A stretch of 64,000 bases of DNA from positions 124,001 through 188,000 of the forward strand of contig NZ_JBNFVY010000003.1 in NCBI RefSeq assembly GCF_049943335.1. Reading direction: 5' to 3'. Source of the DNA: JBNFVY01 sp049943335. GTDB lineage: Bacteria > Pseudomonadota > Alphaproteobacteria > Rhodobacterales > Rhodobacteraceae. Below, in pieces: positions 52,153-60,099 of the stretch (positions are counted from its first letter, which is position 1; each line of letters starts with the position of its first letter). A program made the translations under genes and the position numbers. The notes below the pieces were generated by a model that saw only the letters and a list, made by a program, of their open reading frames with translations, was not told the DNA's origin and did not search any database.

Positions 52153-53976
52153 TCATTCCTTTTGTTCATCTTCCCACCACCAGACGTCCGGCTGAAACCC
52201 AACCGTTGCGCCCGATATCGGCAAGGTCTGAGGATAGCGCAGGCGCGCGTCATGCGCCAGCATCGCGCGGTCGGGGTGCCAGATCGGGATCACGTAGCGC
52301 CCGGCGGTCAGCAACCGGTCCAGCGCGCGGGTCGCGGCGGTAAAGGCCGTGCCATCCGGCGCGCTCAGCATTGCGTCGATCATCGCGTCCACCGCGGGCG
52401 AGTCGATCCCCATCCAGTTGCGCGATCCTGTGACATCGCGGCTTTCGCGGCCCCAGTACAGCTTTTGCTCGGTTCCCGGTGACAGGGAAAACCGCCGTTC
52501 GTAATAGGCCATGTCGAAATCGAACCGGTCGGTGCGCTGCACGTATTGCGCGCTGTCCACGACCGTTACCGTGGGGCGCAGGCCCAGACGCGCCAGCGCC
52601 GGCAGGTAGAGATCAATGATGTTCTGATTTTGCGTCGCGCCCTGTCGCAGCAGGATGTCAAAGCTGGCCGCCCGCCCGTCTGGGCCGACCAGCCCACCAT
52701 TCGCCACCGTATAGCCCGCGTCTTGCAAAAGCGCGGCGGCGCGGCGCAGGCCCGCCCGGTTGCGTGGTCCATCGGCCTTGGGCACGGCATAACCGTCCAG
52801 CACGCCTGGGATCAATTCGCTGGCGTATGGTGCCAGATAATCGCGTGTCAGACCCGTCGCCGGGCCGGGCCGCATGGCAAGATCCGAATTTGAAAAGAAC
52901 GACGTGATGCGCGGGTTCACGTCGCCTTGGATGGTTTCGGAAATAGCCTCGTAGTTGAAGGCCAGGATCATCGCCTCGCGCACCCGCCAGTCCGAAAAGA
53001 TCGGGCGGCGCGTGTTCATCACGAACCCCTTGATTCCGGATGGCAGGGCATTGGGGATTTCGCTTTTCACGATCCGCCCATCGCGCACGGCGGGAAAATC
53101 ATAGTCGCGCTGCCAGCGCGCCGGGCTGGTCTCGCGCAGGGTGGTGATTTCACCGGCCTTGAACGCTTCAAAGATCACATCGCCGTCACCGAAAAAGTCA
53201 TAGCGGATTTCATCCAGATTGGCCTTGCCCGCCATGAAGGGCAGATCGTTGCCCCAATAGTCGGGGTTGCGCTTGAAGCGGATGAACCGGTTCGCCTCGT
53301 ACGCGTCGATCACGTATGGGCCGGACCCGACCGGGACCACATCAAAGCCCGAACGCGCGAAATCGGCCCCCTCCCATTGCGCTTTTTGCAGGATCGGGCG
53401 CATGCCCATCAACAGCGCCAGTTCGCGGTTGGCTGCGGCGAAGGTAAAGCGGACCGAGCGCGGCCCGGTCTGTTCAACCGCGCTGACCTGTTCCCAGGCG
53501 CTGTGGTATTTCGGATGGCCCTTTGTGCCCAGGACCTCGTAGCTCCAGATGACATCCGCGACGCTCACGGGGGCGCCGTCGGAAAACCGGGCCTCGGGGC
53601 GCAGGGTAAATTCGACCCAGGACCGGTCGGCGGGCACATCAATCGATTCGGCCAACAGCCCATAGAGCGTGAACGGTTCGTCGATCGAACGGCCCATCAA
53701 CGTTTCGAACACATGGACCCCGACGCCCCAAGGCGCGTTGCCCTTAACGATGAATGGATGCAGGCTGTCAAAGCCGCCAGGTTCGCCAAACACGATTTTG
53801 CCGCCGCGCGGCGCGTCCGGATTGACATAAGGCATGGACACAAAATCGGGTGGCAGGGCAGGGGTGCCATACATAGCTATGGCATGGCGCGGCTCGGCCA
53901 GCGCGATTGACGCCCATGCCGCCAGACCAAACGCGGCCAGGCTCAGCCCCGCCGAACGGAAAAACTGTGGTCTCAT
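52153..53976 (-). CDS. Periplasmic peptide-binding protein (SBP family 5, YejA-like)
   Basis: A 607-aa exported ABC-transporter binding protein. The signal peptide ends at about residue 27 (IALA/EPRHA). Family-5 features include GGKIVFGEPGGFDSLHPF, VEFTLRPEARFSDGAPVSVADVIWSYE and GSGPYVIDAYE. The resemblance is to YejA of the YejABEF system, which takes up oligopeptides such as antimicrobial peptides. No permease or ATPase genes follow within the window; the next genes are a lipoprotein and an acyl-CoA ligase, so it may serve a transporter coded elsewhere. Confidence 0.9.
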   Translation of the reverse strand: MRPQFFRSAGLSLAAFGLAAWASIALAEPRHAIAMYGTPALPPDFVSMPYVNPDAPRGGKIVFGEPGGFDSLHPFIVKGNAPWGVGVHVFETLMGRSIDEPFTLYGLLAESIDVPADRSWVEFTLRPEARFSDGAPVSVADVIWSYEVLGTKGHPKYHSAWEQVSAVEQTGPRSVRFTFAAANRELALLMGMRPILQKAQWEGADFARSGFDVVPVGSGPYVIDAYEANRFIRFKRNPDYWGNDLPFMAGKANLDEIRYDFFGDGDVIFEAFKAGEITTLRETSPARWQRDYDFPAVRDGRIVKSEIPNALPSGIKGFVMNTRRPIFSDWRVREAMILAFNYEAISETIQGDVNPRITSFFSNSDLAMRPGPATGLTRDYLAPYASELIPGVLDGYAVPKADGPRNRAGLRRAAALLQDAGYTVANGGLVGPDGRAASFDILLRQGATQNQNIIDLYLPALARLGLRPTVTVVDSAQYVQRTDRFDFDMAYYERRFSLSPGTEQKLYWGRESRDVTGSRNWMGIDSPAVDAMIDAMLSAPDGTAFTAATRALDRLLTAGRYVIPIWHPDRAMLAHDARLRYPQTLPISGATVGFQPDVWWWEDEQKE

Positions 53977-54055
53977 TTCGTGAACAATCCTGCGGCTTCA
54001 TGCTCTTGTTGGCCCCGAGCCTAGACGCGCAATTAAGCTATTTCAAACTTTTAGC

Positions 54056-54084
54056 TTGGCCCCCGGCAGAGGATTGCGTATAAA
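54056..54084 (+). promoter_or_regulatory. Promoter of the small-RNA candidate
   Basis: TTGGCC (54056-54061), exactly 17 bases, and TATAAA (54079-54084) make a good sigma-70-type promoter. The predicted first transcribed base is near 54091. Confidence 0.6.
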
Positions 54085-54090
54085 AGGGGC

Positions 54091-54165
54091 ACTGCTCGAT
54101 AGGTTTCTTGCCTGTATGAAACCTGCCTCAATAACTTAACGCCCGCTTCGTGCGGGCGTTTTTTT
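54091..54165 (+). ncRNA. Candidate small regulatory RNA, about 75 nt
   Basis: The predicted transcript has three parts: a 5' hairpin AGGTTTC/GAAACCT (54101-54107 with 54118-54124) showing TTGCCTGTAT in its loop; an unpaired stretch GCCTCAATAACTT; and a strong terminator stem. A promoter with perfect spacing sits directly upstream. No reading frame with a ribosome site fits inside. The unpaired, pyrimidine-rich loop and linker followed by a T-run hairpin is the layout of Hfq-dependent trans-acting RNAs. I cannot match it to a named family. Confidence 0.6.
54138..54165 (+). terminator. Strong intrinsic terminator of the small-RNA candidate
   Basis: AACGCCCGC, loop TTCGT, GCGGGCGTT form a nine-base-pair stem followed by five further T residues. 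It is among the best terminators in the window and has no protein gene upstream on its strand within more than 3.5 kb. Confidence 0.9.
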
Positions 54166-54312
54166 ATGGCGCAATCTGACCTGCGCGTTGCGCCCAAAAC
54201 CGCGCCAGATCGGTGATTCCCGACCCGGCGTGATTCCCCGCCGCAGATCCGCGCTTTCTGGCTCCAAAAAACCGCCCCGGCATTTCCCCCTGGCATTTTC
54301 CCCCCTGTATTT

Positions 54313-54322
54313 TGCAGCTGCA
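54313..54322. promoter_or_regulatory. TGCAGCTGCA palindrome upstream of bdhA
   Basis: TGCAGCTGCA is a perfect 10-bp palindrome, followed at 54337 by another TGCAG-like half-site. CTGC/GCAG-type sites are what I recall for PhaR, the polyhydroxybutyrate regulator of related bacteria, which would fit the downstream genes. Confidence 0.4.
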
Positions 54323-54368
54323 GAAACTATCTTCTGTTGCAGTGACGTCATTTCAGAAGGAACACACC

Positions 54369-55142
54369 ATGTCAGTCGAAGGCAAAACCGCCGTCATCAC
54401 GGGGTCGAATTCGGGGATCGGGCTGGGGGTGGCCAAGGAACTGGCCCGGCTGGGGGCCAATGTGGTGCTCAATTCCTTTACCGACACCGACGAGGATCAC
54501 AAACTGGCCGAACAAATTGCCATGGAAACCGGCGCGACTGCCCGTTACATTCAGGCCGACATGTCCGACCCGGACGCCTGCCGCGCGCTGATCGAAAAAG
54601 CCGGCCAAGTGGATATTCTGGTGAACAATGCCGGGATCCAGCATGTCGCCGCGATTCCCGAATTTCCGGTCGACAAGTGGAACCAGATCATCGCGATCAA
54701 CCTCAGTTCGGCTTTTCACACCACCGCCGCCGCGCTGCCGGTGATGCGCGCGGCCGGGTGGGGCCGGGTGGTCAATATCGCCTCGGCGCACGGGCTGACC
54801 GCCTCGCCGTTCAAATCGGCCTATGTGGCGGCCAAACACGGGGTTGTCGGGCTGACCAAAGTGACGGCGCTGGAAACCGCCGAAGAACCGATCACCGCCA
54901 ACGCGATCTGCCCGGGCTATGTGCTGACCCCGCTGGTCGAAGCCCAGATCCCCGACACGATGAAAAAGTACGACATGGACCGCGACACGGTGGTGCGCGA
55001 CGTGCTGCTGGATCGCCAGCCGTCCAAGGAATTCGCCACCGTCGAGCAGATCGGCGGCACGGTCGCTTTTCTGGCCAGCGACGCGGCGGCCCAGATCACC
55101 GGCACCACGATCAGCGTCGATGGCGGCTGGACCGCGCTGTAA
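54369..55142 (+). CDS. bdhA: D-3-hydroxybutyrate dehydrogenase (SDR family)
   Basis: The 257-aa NAD enzyme interconverts 3-hydroxybutyrate and acetoacetate. The Rossmann motif TGSNSGIGLG (11-20), NNAG (86-89) and the catalytic Ser139, Tyr152 and Lys156 (YVAAK) are in place. The lid region QIPDTMKKYDMDRDTVVRDVLL is characteristic of hydroxybutyrate dehydrogenases. The start follows AGAAGGAACACACC. The patatin gene follows 36 bases later, giving a plausible polyhydroxybutyrate breakdown module. Confidence 0.93.
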   Translation: MSVEGKTAVITGSNSGIGLGVAKELARLGANVVLNSFTDTDEDHKLAEQIAMETGATARYIQADMSDPDACRALIEKAGQVDILVNNAGIQHVAAIPEFPVDKWNQIIAINLSSAFHTTAAALPVMRAAGWGRVVNIASAHGLTASPFKSAYVAAKHGVVGLTKVTALETAEEPITANAICPGYVLTPLVEAQIPDTMKKYDMDRDTVVRDVLLDRQPSKEFATVEQIGGTVAFLASDAAAQITGTTISVDGGWTAL

Positions 55143-55178
55143 GCCACCACCCGAAGCAAGGTCGAAAGGGGCCCATGC

Positions 55179-56213
55179 ATGGCCAAGAAGAAACGGATCA
55201 ATCTGGCCCTACAAGGGGGCGGCGCACATGGCGCGTTCACATGGGGCGTGCTGGACCGGCTGCTTCTGGACGAAGATATTGAAATTGCGGCCATTTCCGG
55301 CGCCTCGGCCGGCGCGCTGAACGCGGCGGCGCTCAAGGCCGGTCTGGTAGAGGGCGATCGCCAGACCGCGCGCGACAATCTGGACTGGCTGTGGGGGCAG
55401 GTGGGGGCGATCCACGATTTGCGTCTGACCGCCTGGATCGAGGCGCTGGCGCCCAGCCCTGCGATCTGGAACATGGCGCTGGACGCGCTGCGCCCCGGCA
55501 TGGACTTCGCCCAGAGCATGTTCACCCCGTATGTCTATGGCCCGATGTACCGCAACCCGTTGCAGCCCATCGCGGCCAAGTTCAAATACGAACATATCTG
55601 TGGCAAGGTCGGCCCCGAGCTGCACATCGCGACCACCAATGTGCGCACCGGCAAGATCCGCGTGTTCAAGGACGACGAGATTACGGCGGATGTGATCCTG
55701 GCCTCGTCCTGCCTGCCCAACGTGTTTCAGGCCATCGTGATGGAAGACCCGAAAACCGGCGTCACCGATGCCTTCTGGGATGGCGGTTATACGGGCAATC
55801 CGGCGCTTTTTCCGCTGTTTGCGCGCCACCTGCCCGATGACATCGTGGTGGTGAACATCAACCCGATCGAACGTCCGGGCATTCCGGTCAGCCCGGCCGA
55901 AATCGAAAACCGCGTGAATGAGATCAGCTTCAATTCATCCCTGCTGCGCGAGCTGCGGGCGATCAAATTCGTCAAGGATCTGATCGCCGATCACAAATTG
56001 CCCGAAGGGCAGAAGAAAGACGTGCTGGTCCATATGATCGCTGACGATGACATCATGCGCCAACTGTCGGTGAACACCAAGCTGACGCCAACCCCATCGG
56101 TGTTGCTGGCCCTGAAAACGGCTGGGCAAGACGCTGCCGAAACCTTTCTGGGCGATCACCGCAAGGATCTGAACGTGACCGGCACCCTGGTGCTAGAGGA
56201 CATGTTCGGCTGA
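55179..56213 (+). CDS. Patatin-like phospholipase/esterase
   Basis: A 344-aa cytoplasmic serine hydrolase. The oxyanion glycine run is ALQGGGAHGAF, the nucleophile Ser43 lies in SGASAGAL (G-x-S-x-G), and the catalytic Asp is in FWDGGYTGNP. Patatins of this size in Rhodobacterales often sit beside bdhA. I infer a role in intracellular polyhydroxybutyrate or lipid hydrolysis, not proven by sequence. The start chosen follows AAAGGGG; another ATG four bases upstream is out of frame. The 14-nt repeat array starts 13 bases after the stop. Confidence 0.88.
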   Translation: MAKKKRINLALQGGGAHGAFTWGVLDRLLLDEDIEIAAISGASAGALNAAALKAGLVEGDRQTARDNLDWLWGQVGAIHDLRLTAWIEALAPSPAIWNMALDALRPGMDFAQSMFTPYVYGPMYRNPLQPIAAKFKYEHICGKVGPELHIATTNVRTGKIRVFKDDEITADVILASSCLPNVFQAIVMEDPKTGVTDAFWDGGYTGNPALFPLFARHLPDDIVVVNINPIERPGIPVSPAEIENRVNEISFNSSLLRELRAIKFVKDLIADHKLPEGQKKDVLVHMIADDDIMRQLSVNTKLTPTPSVLLALKTAGQDAAETFLGDHRKDLNVTGTLVLEDMFG

Positions 56214-56226
56214 CGCGGCAAAAGAT

Positions 56227-56352
56227 GAATTGCGCCAGATGATTTGCGCCGGATAATTTGCGCCGCGTGGTTGATGTCAGGTGATTTGCGCCAAGTGATT
56301 TGCCTCAGCCGACTTGGCTCAGCTGACTTGCCTCACGTGATTTGCGGCTTGT
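56227..56352. repeat. Degenerate 14-nt tandem repeat, nine contiguous units
   Basis: Units in order: GAATTGCGCCAGAT, GATTTGCGCCGGAT, AATTTGCGCCGCGT, GGTTGATGTCAGGT, GATTTGCGCCAAGT, GATTTGCCTCAGCC, GACTTGGCTCAGCT, GACTTGCCTCACGT, GATTTGCGGCTTGT. Every unit is exactly 14 bases. The consensus is GATTTGCGCCNNNT. Units 8-9 run into the 3' end of the DUF502 gene, whose stop codon lies in unit 8. There are no spacers, so it is not CRISPR. Role unknown. Confidence 0.9.
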
Positions 56353-57010
56353 CCGGCGGATAGACCAGACCGGCCGATATGACCAACTTGGCGGCCTCTT
56401 CCACGCTCATGTCCAGATAAATCACATCCTTCTTGGGCACGAACAGCAAAAAGCCCGATGTGGGGTTTGGCGTGGTCGGCAGGAACACCGATACGATGTC
56501 TTCGTTCACCGGCGTTTTTTGCGCGATTTCGCCCTTTGCGTGGGTTGAGACAAAGGCGATGGCCCAAAGCCCCGGACGCGGGTACTGGATCAGGCAGGCT
56601 TTTTCGAACGACGTGTCGGACTGGTTGAACACCGTTTCGGCGATCTGTTTGACCCCGCCATAGATCGACCGCACGACGGGGGTGCGTTCGACCAGCCCTT
56701 CGGCCCAGCGGATCAGCGACCGGCCCACCAGCCCCTTGGCGATCCACCCCACGATGATGGTGAAGATCAGGAATATGATGACGCCCACGCCGCGCAGGTT
56801 GATGCCGATATATTGCTCGGGCTGGAACCGGGCGGGGACAAAGGGCAGCACCCAGCCGTCGATCCAGCCGATGACTGTCCAGATCACATAGGCGGTCAGC
56901 CCGATGGGCGCGACCACGACCAGCCCGGTCAGGAACGAGGCGCGCAGGCTGGCAAAGCGGCGCTTGGGCGCACGAAGCGTCTCCGGATCGTCATCAAAAG
57001 GGTTGGTCAT
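56333..57010 (-). CDS. DUF502 family membrane protein
   Basis: A 225-aa inner-membrane protein with two membrane segments (about 25-50 and 72-95) and a soluble C-terminal domain. Family landmarks are FLTGLVVVAPIGLTAYVIWTVIGWIDGWV, PVVRSIYGGVKQIAETVF and the late FVPKKDVIYLDMSVEEAAKLVISAGL. No function is established. Its C-terminal codons (PDKPQIT) are built from the last units of the 14-nt repeat array, so the end of the protein may have been reshaped by repeat growth. Confidence 0.9.
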   Translation of the reverse strand: MTNPFDDDPETLRAPKRRFASLRASFLTGLVVVAPIGLTAYVIWTVIGWIDGWVLPFVPARFQPEQYIGINLRGVGVIIFLIFTIIVGWIAKGLVGRSLIRWAEGLVERTPVVRSIYGGVKQIAETVFNQSDTSFEKACLIQYPRPGLWAIAFVSTHAKGEIAQKTPVNEDIVSVFLPTTPNPTSGFLLFVPKKDVIYLDMSVEEAAKLVISAGLVYPPDKPQIT

Positions 57011-57093
57011 GGCGGGTCTTCAAAGGGCTTGGTTGCTTATTACTTAGGCGCTCTGCCACAGTGCCGCAACAAACCCCTGAAAACCAGCCCCGA

Positions 57094-58008
57094 TCATTTC
57101 GCGGTTTCGCTTAAACTACAGGCAATTTCCGCGCCCAGCCGGGCATTATTGCGCACCAGTGCGATATTGGCGCTCAGCGATGCGCCGTCGGTCAGCTCAT
57201 AGATGCGTTGCAGCAAAAAGGGCGTGACGGCCTTGGCGGTGACGCCCTGCGCCTGGGCGTCGGCCAGGGCCTGCGCGATCACGGGGGCCATGGTTTGCGC
57301 GGGGATTTCGGCCGATGCCGGGATCGGGTTGGCCACCAGTTGCCCGCCGGGAATGCCAAGCGCGGCGCGTATCCGGTGGGCGGCAGCGATCTGGGCGGCG
57401 CTGTCCATGCGCAAGGGGGCGGGCAGGGGCGATGTGCGCGACCAGAAAGCGGGAAGGCTGTCTTGCCCCACCGCGATCACCGGCACGCCCAGGGTTTCCA
57501 GCACTTCAAAGGTCTTGGGCAGGTCCAGGATGGCCTTGGCCCCGGCGGCCACAACCGTCACGGCGGTCTGGGCCAGTTCCTGCAAATCGGCGGAAATGTC
57601 AAAACTGGTTTCCGCGCCCCGGTGCACCCCGCCGATGCCGCCGGTGGCAAAGACCTCGATCCCCGCGGCGCGCGCGGCGATCATGGTGGCGGCCACGGTG
57701 GTGGCCCCGGTTGCACCGCGCGCCATGCAGGCGGCCATGTCGGCGCGGCTGACCTTGGCGACGTCGCGCGCCTGTGCCAGCGCGCCCAACTGATCGTCGG
57801 TCAGACCCACGTGCAGCGTGCCGTCCAGCACCGCGATGGTGGCCGGGACAGCGCCGCCATCGCGAATGTCGGTTTCAACCTGCCGCGCCATGTCGATGTT
57901 CTGCGGATAGGGAAAGCCGTGCGTGATGATCGTGCTTTCCAGCGCCACGATGGGCGCGCCGGTCGCGCGCGCCTGGGCAACTTCGGGCGAAAGGGTCAGG
58001 GGGGTCAT
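57094..58008 (-). CDS. psuG: Pseudouridine-5'-phosphate glycosidase
   Basis: The 304-aa enzyme splits pseudouridine 5'-phosphate into uracil and ribose 5-phosphate. Family motifs are ALESTIITHGFPYPQN, VSRADMAACMARGATGATTVAATM, FATGGIGGVHRGAE and GQDSLPAFWSRTSPL; the catalytic Lys lies in the SRADM/AKAILDLPKT regions. It overlaps psuK by four bases. The two enzymes together degrade pseudouridine from RNA turnover. Confidence 0.95.
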   Translation of the reverse strand: MTPLTLSPEVAQARATGAPIVALESTIITHGFPYPQNIDMARQVETDIRDGGAVPATIAVLDGTLHVGLTDDQLGALAQARDVAKVSRADMAACMARGATGATTVAATMIAARAAGIEVFATGGIGGVHRGAETSFDISADLQELAQTAVTVVAAGAKAILDLPKTFEVLETLGVPVIAVGQDSLPAFWSRTSPLPAPLRMDSAAQIAAAHRIRAALGIPGGQLVANPIPASAEIPAQTMAPVIAQALADAQAQGVTAKAVTPFLLQRIYELTDGASLSANIALVRNNARLGAEIACSLSETAK

Positions 58009-58901
58009 AGGGGCAGTTCTCCTGAGACATAGGTGGCGGCGGCATCCAGCGCGAAATCCAGCGCCCGGGCGCCGATCATGCCGCGAATTTCAGCCGCGAT
58101 ATGGGCGGCCATGAACGTGTCGCCCGCGCCGGTCACGCGGGTGACCATGACCTTGCGCGGCGCGGCGGTGATCACGTCAGCGCCTTGCTGGCCCAGGGCG
58201 CTGGCCGCGCCCCCGTCGGTCACCAGCACGCGGCGCGCGCCCCGCGCGATCAGCGCGCTTGCCGCACTGGCCGCATCGTCAAAGGGGCGGTGACCGAGCA
58301 GCCCGGCTTCTTCCAGGTTCACGTAAATCGTCGCGCGCGGGTGGCGCAGCAGTGGCATCAGCCGCTCGGCCTTGCCGGGGCTGGCCGGGGCCAGACGCAG
58401 ATCGGCCGCCGCGAACAGGGGCGATCCGGCGATCCGGGCCAGCAATTCTTCGTTCAGGTTGCCATCCAGCGCGATCTTGCCACCATAGGGCATCGCCGCG
58501 CTGCCCAGCCGCCCGTCGGCCAGCGACGACAGGATCTTGTCGCCCGCCGTCTCTAGCGAATGGGCATCCGCAATTGCCGCGATCAGACCGTTCGCGCCTT
58601 CGACGGCAATATAGCGGTCGGTCGGCAGATCGGGTGAAACATAGATGTGGTCGGTGACGATCCGGCGCCGCTGGGCCGCGGCGCACAGGGCGCGACCGTC
58701 GTCATCGTCGCCAATCGCCGACAGCAACGCCGGCGTCACATCGAACCGGGCCAGCGCCATCGCGATGTTCATCGCCACACCGCCCGGCACACGGGTGATA
58801 CGCCCCGGCACGTCGCTGCCCTGCCGCATCGCGACGGGCGCGCGGCCGATCAGGTCCCACAGGACGCTGCCAATGCACAGGATGTCAGGCGCGGCGGTCA
58901 T
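58005..58901 (-). CDS. psuK: Pseudouridine kinase, PfkB family
   Basis: A 298-aa sugar kinase of the ribokinase fold. The PfkB signatures are GGVAMNIAMALARF near residue 37 and the C-terminal VTGAGDTFMAAHIAAE with the catalytic Asp. Its coupling to psuG (ATGA overlap) identifies pseudouridine as the likely substrate. It is the first gene of the pair and is divergent from rpsB. No transporter for pseudouridine is adjacent. Confidence 0.9.
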   Translation of the reverse strand: MTAAPDILCIGSVLWDLIGRAPVAMRQGSDVPGRITRVPGGVAMNIAMALARFDVTPALLSAIGDDDDGRALCAAAQRRRIVTDHIYVSPDLPTDRYIAVEGANGLIAAIADAHSLETAGDKILSSLADGRLGSAAMPYGGKIALDGNLNEELLARIAGSPLFAAADLRLAPASPGKAERLMPLLRHPRATIYVNLEEAGLLGHRPFDDAASAASALIARGARRVLVTDGGAASALGQQGADVITAAPRKVMVTRVTGAGDTFMAAHIAAEIRGMIGARALDFALDAAATYVSGELPL

Positions 58902-59249
58902 GCCCCTTGGTGGCCTGCGCCTTCGTCGGACGCAAGGGCTTACCCATCGTCAGCCACCGCGCGCCGGGCGGGGTTTGCGGCCACCCAAGGGGCATGATGG
59001 ATCCCGCCCATGCCACGGCCCCGCACGCCCTTTCCAATACGTTCGCAAACGGGCATATCGCACGGCAGACCTGAACAGAATTTGCCAATTCGGGCCGTCC
59101 GCCCTTGCCAAAGCCCCACACAGGGTGTAGACGCGCGCCACTTCACAGGCGAAGCTTGGGCTTTCGGACAGACATCCCCGAAACGTCCGCCGGTTGGGAG
59201 AGATCCCTGATGGCTTCGCCGAGGCGCAAACCGGAAAAGGATATTGGAC
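58902..59249. other. Intergenic region before rpsB
   Basis: This stretch of about 350 bases separates psuK and rpsB. It contains the predicted rpsB promoter and a 115-base leader. I see no gene in it and no clear ribosomal-protein regulatory fold that I could draw with confidence. Confidence 0.5.
59105..59133 (+). promoter_or_regulatory. Predicted promoter of rpsB-tsf
   Basis: TTGCCA (59105-59110), 17 bases and TAGACG (59128-59133). The spacing is ideal, and the leader before the rpsB ATG is about 110 bases. Confidence 0.5.
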
Positions 59250-60023
59250 ATGGCGCTCCCCGAATTTTCACTGCGTCAGCTGCTTGAAGCTGGCGTACAC
59301 TTTGGTCACCAGACCCAACGTTGGAACCCCCGCATGGGCGAGTTCATTTATGGTGACCGCAACGGCATCCACATCATCGACCTGACACAGACGGTCCCGA
59401 TGCTGGACGCGGCCCTGAACGTGATCCGCGAGACCGTGGCCAAGAACGGCCGCGTGCTCTTTGTCGGCACCAAACGGCAGGCTGCCGGACCGATCGCCGA
59501 CGCGGCGGAAAAGTCGGCGCAGTACTACATGAACCACCGCTGGCTTGGCGGCACGTTGACCAACTGGAAAACCGTCAGCCAGTCGATCAACCGCCTCAAG
59601 GAAATCGACGAAGCTCTGGCCACGGGCGCTGAAGGCCTGACCAAGAAAGAGCGTCTGCACATGGAACGCGACCAGCAGAAGCTGCAGGCATCGCTGGGCG
59701 GGATCCGTGAAATGGGCGGCGTGCCCGACCTGTTGTTCGTGATCGACGTCAGCAAGGAAGACCTGGCCATCGCCGAAGCCAAGAAACTGGGCATTCCGGT
59801 TGTGGCCGTTGTCGACACCAACTGCTCGCCCGATGGCGTGGATTACATCATCCCGGGCAATGACGATGCGGCCCGTGCCATTTCGCTCTATTGCGACCTG
59901 GCCGCGCGCGCTGCGTTGGACGGCATGACCGCACAGATGGGCGCCGCCGGCGTTGACATCGGCGCCATGGAAGAGGCCCCGGTAGAAGAAGCTGTCGCCG
60001 AAACGGCCCCTGCACAGGGCTAA
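59250..60023 (+). CDS. rpsB: 30S ribosomal protein S2
   Basis: The 257-aa small-subunit protein begins MALPEFSLRQLLEAGVHFGHQT, the usual alphaproteobacterial opening. RWNPRMGEFIYGDRNGIHIIDL and NHRWLGGTLTNWKT are family hallmarks. An Ala/Glu-rich tail (EEAPVEEAVAETAPAQG) extends beyond the core. The ATG was preferred to a TTG six bases upstream on similarity to known S2 starts. tsf follows after 76 bases. Confidence 0.99.
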   Translation: MALPEFSLRQLLEAGVHFGHQTQRWNPRMGEFIYGDRNGIHIIDLTQTVPMLDAALNVIRETVAKNGRVLFVGTKRQAAGPIADAAEKSAQYYMNHRWLGGTLTNWKTVSQSINRLKEIDEALATGAEGLTKKERLHMERDQQKLQASLGGIREMGGVPDLLFVIDVSKEDLAIAEAKKLGIPVVAVVDTNCSPDGVDYIIPGNDDAARAISLYCDLAARAALDGMTAQMGAAGVDIGAMEEAPVEEAVAETAPAQG

Positions 60024-60099
60024 GCGCCTGACGTCATTAAACTTTCACCGGGCGCGGCTAGATCCGCCCCGGACACCCCTGATATCGAGGAGAGCCAAC

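Larger units (their letters stand above)
53977..54368. other. Intergenic region with the small-RNA candidate and the bdhA control region
   Basis: This 392-base stretch separates the divergent peptide-binding protein and 3-hydroxybutyrate dehydrogenase genes. Its first part is AT-rich (minus-strand promoter). The middle holds a complete small-RNA unit. The last 60 bases hold a TGCAGCTGCA palindrome before bdhA. Confidence 0.6.

Noticed and set aside
56227..56352. 14-nt array considered as a CRISPR
   Set aside because: The units are contiguous, with no spacers and no cas genes in the window, and they are too short and too degenerate.
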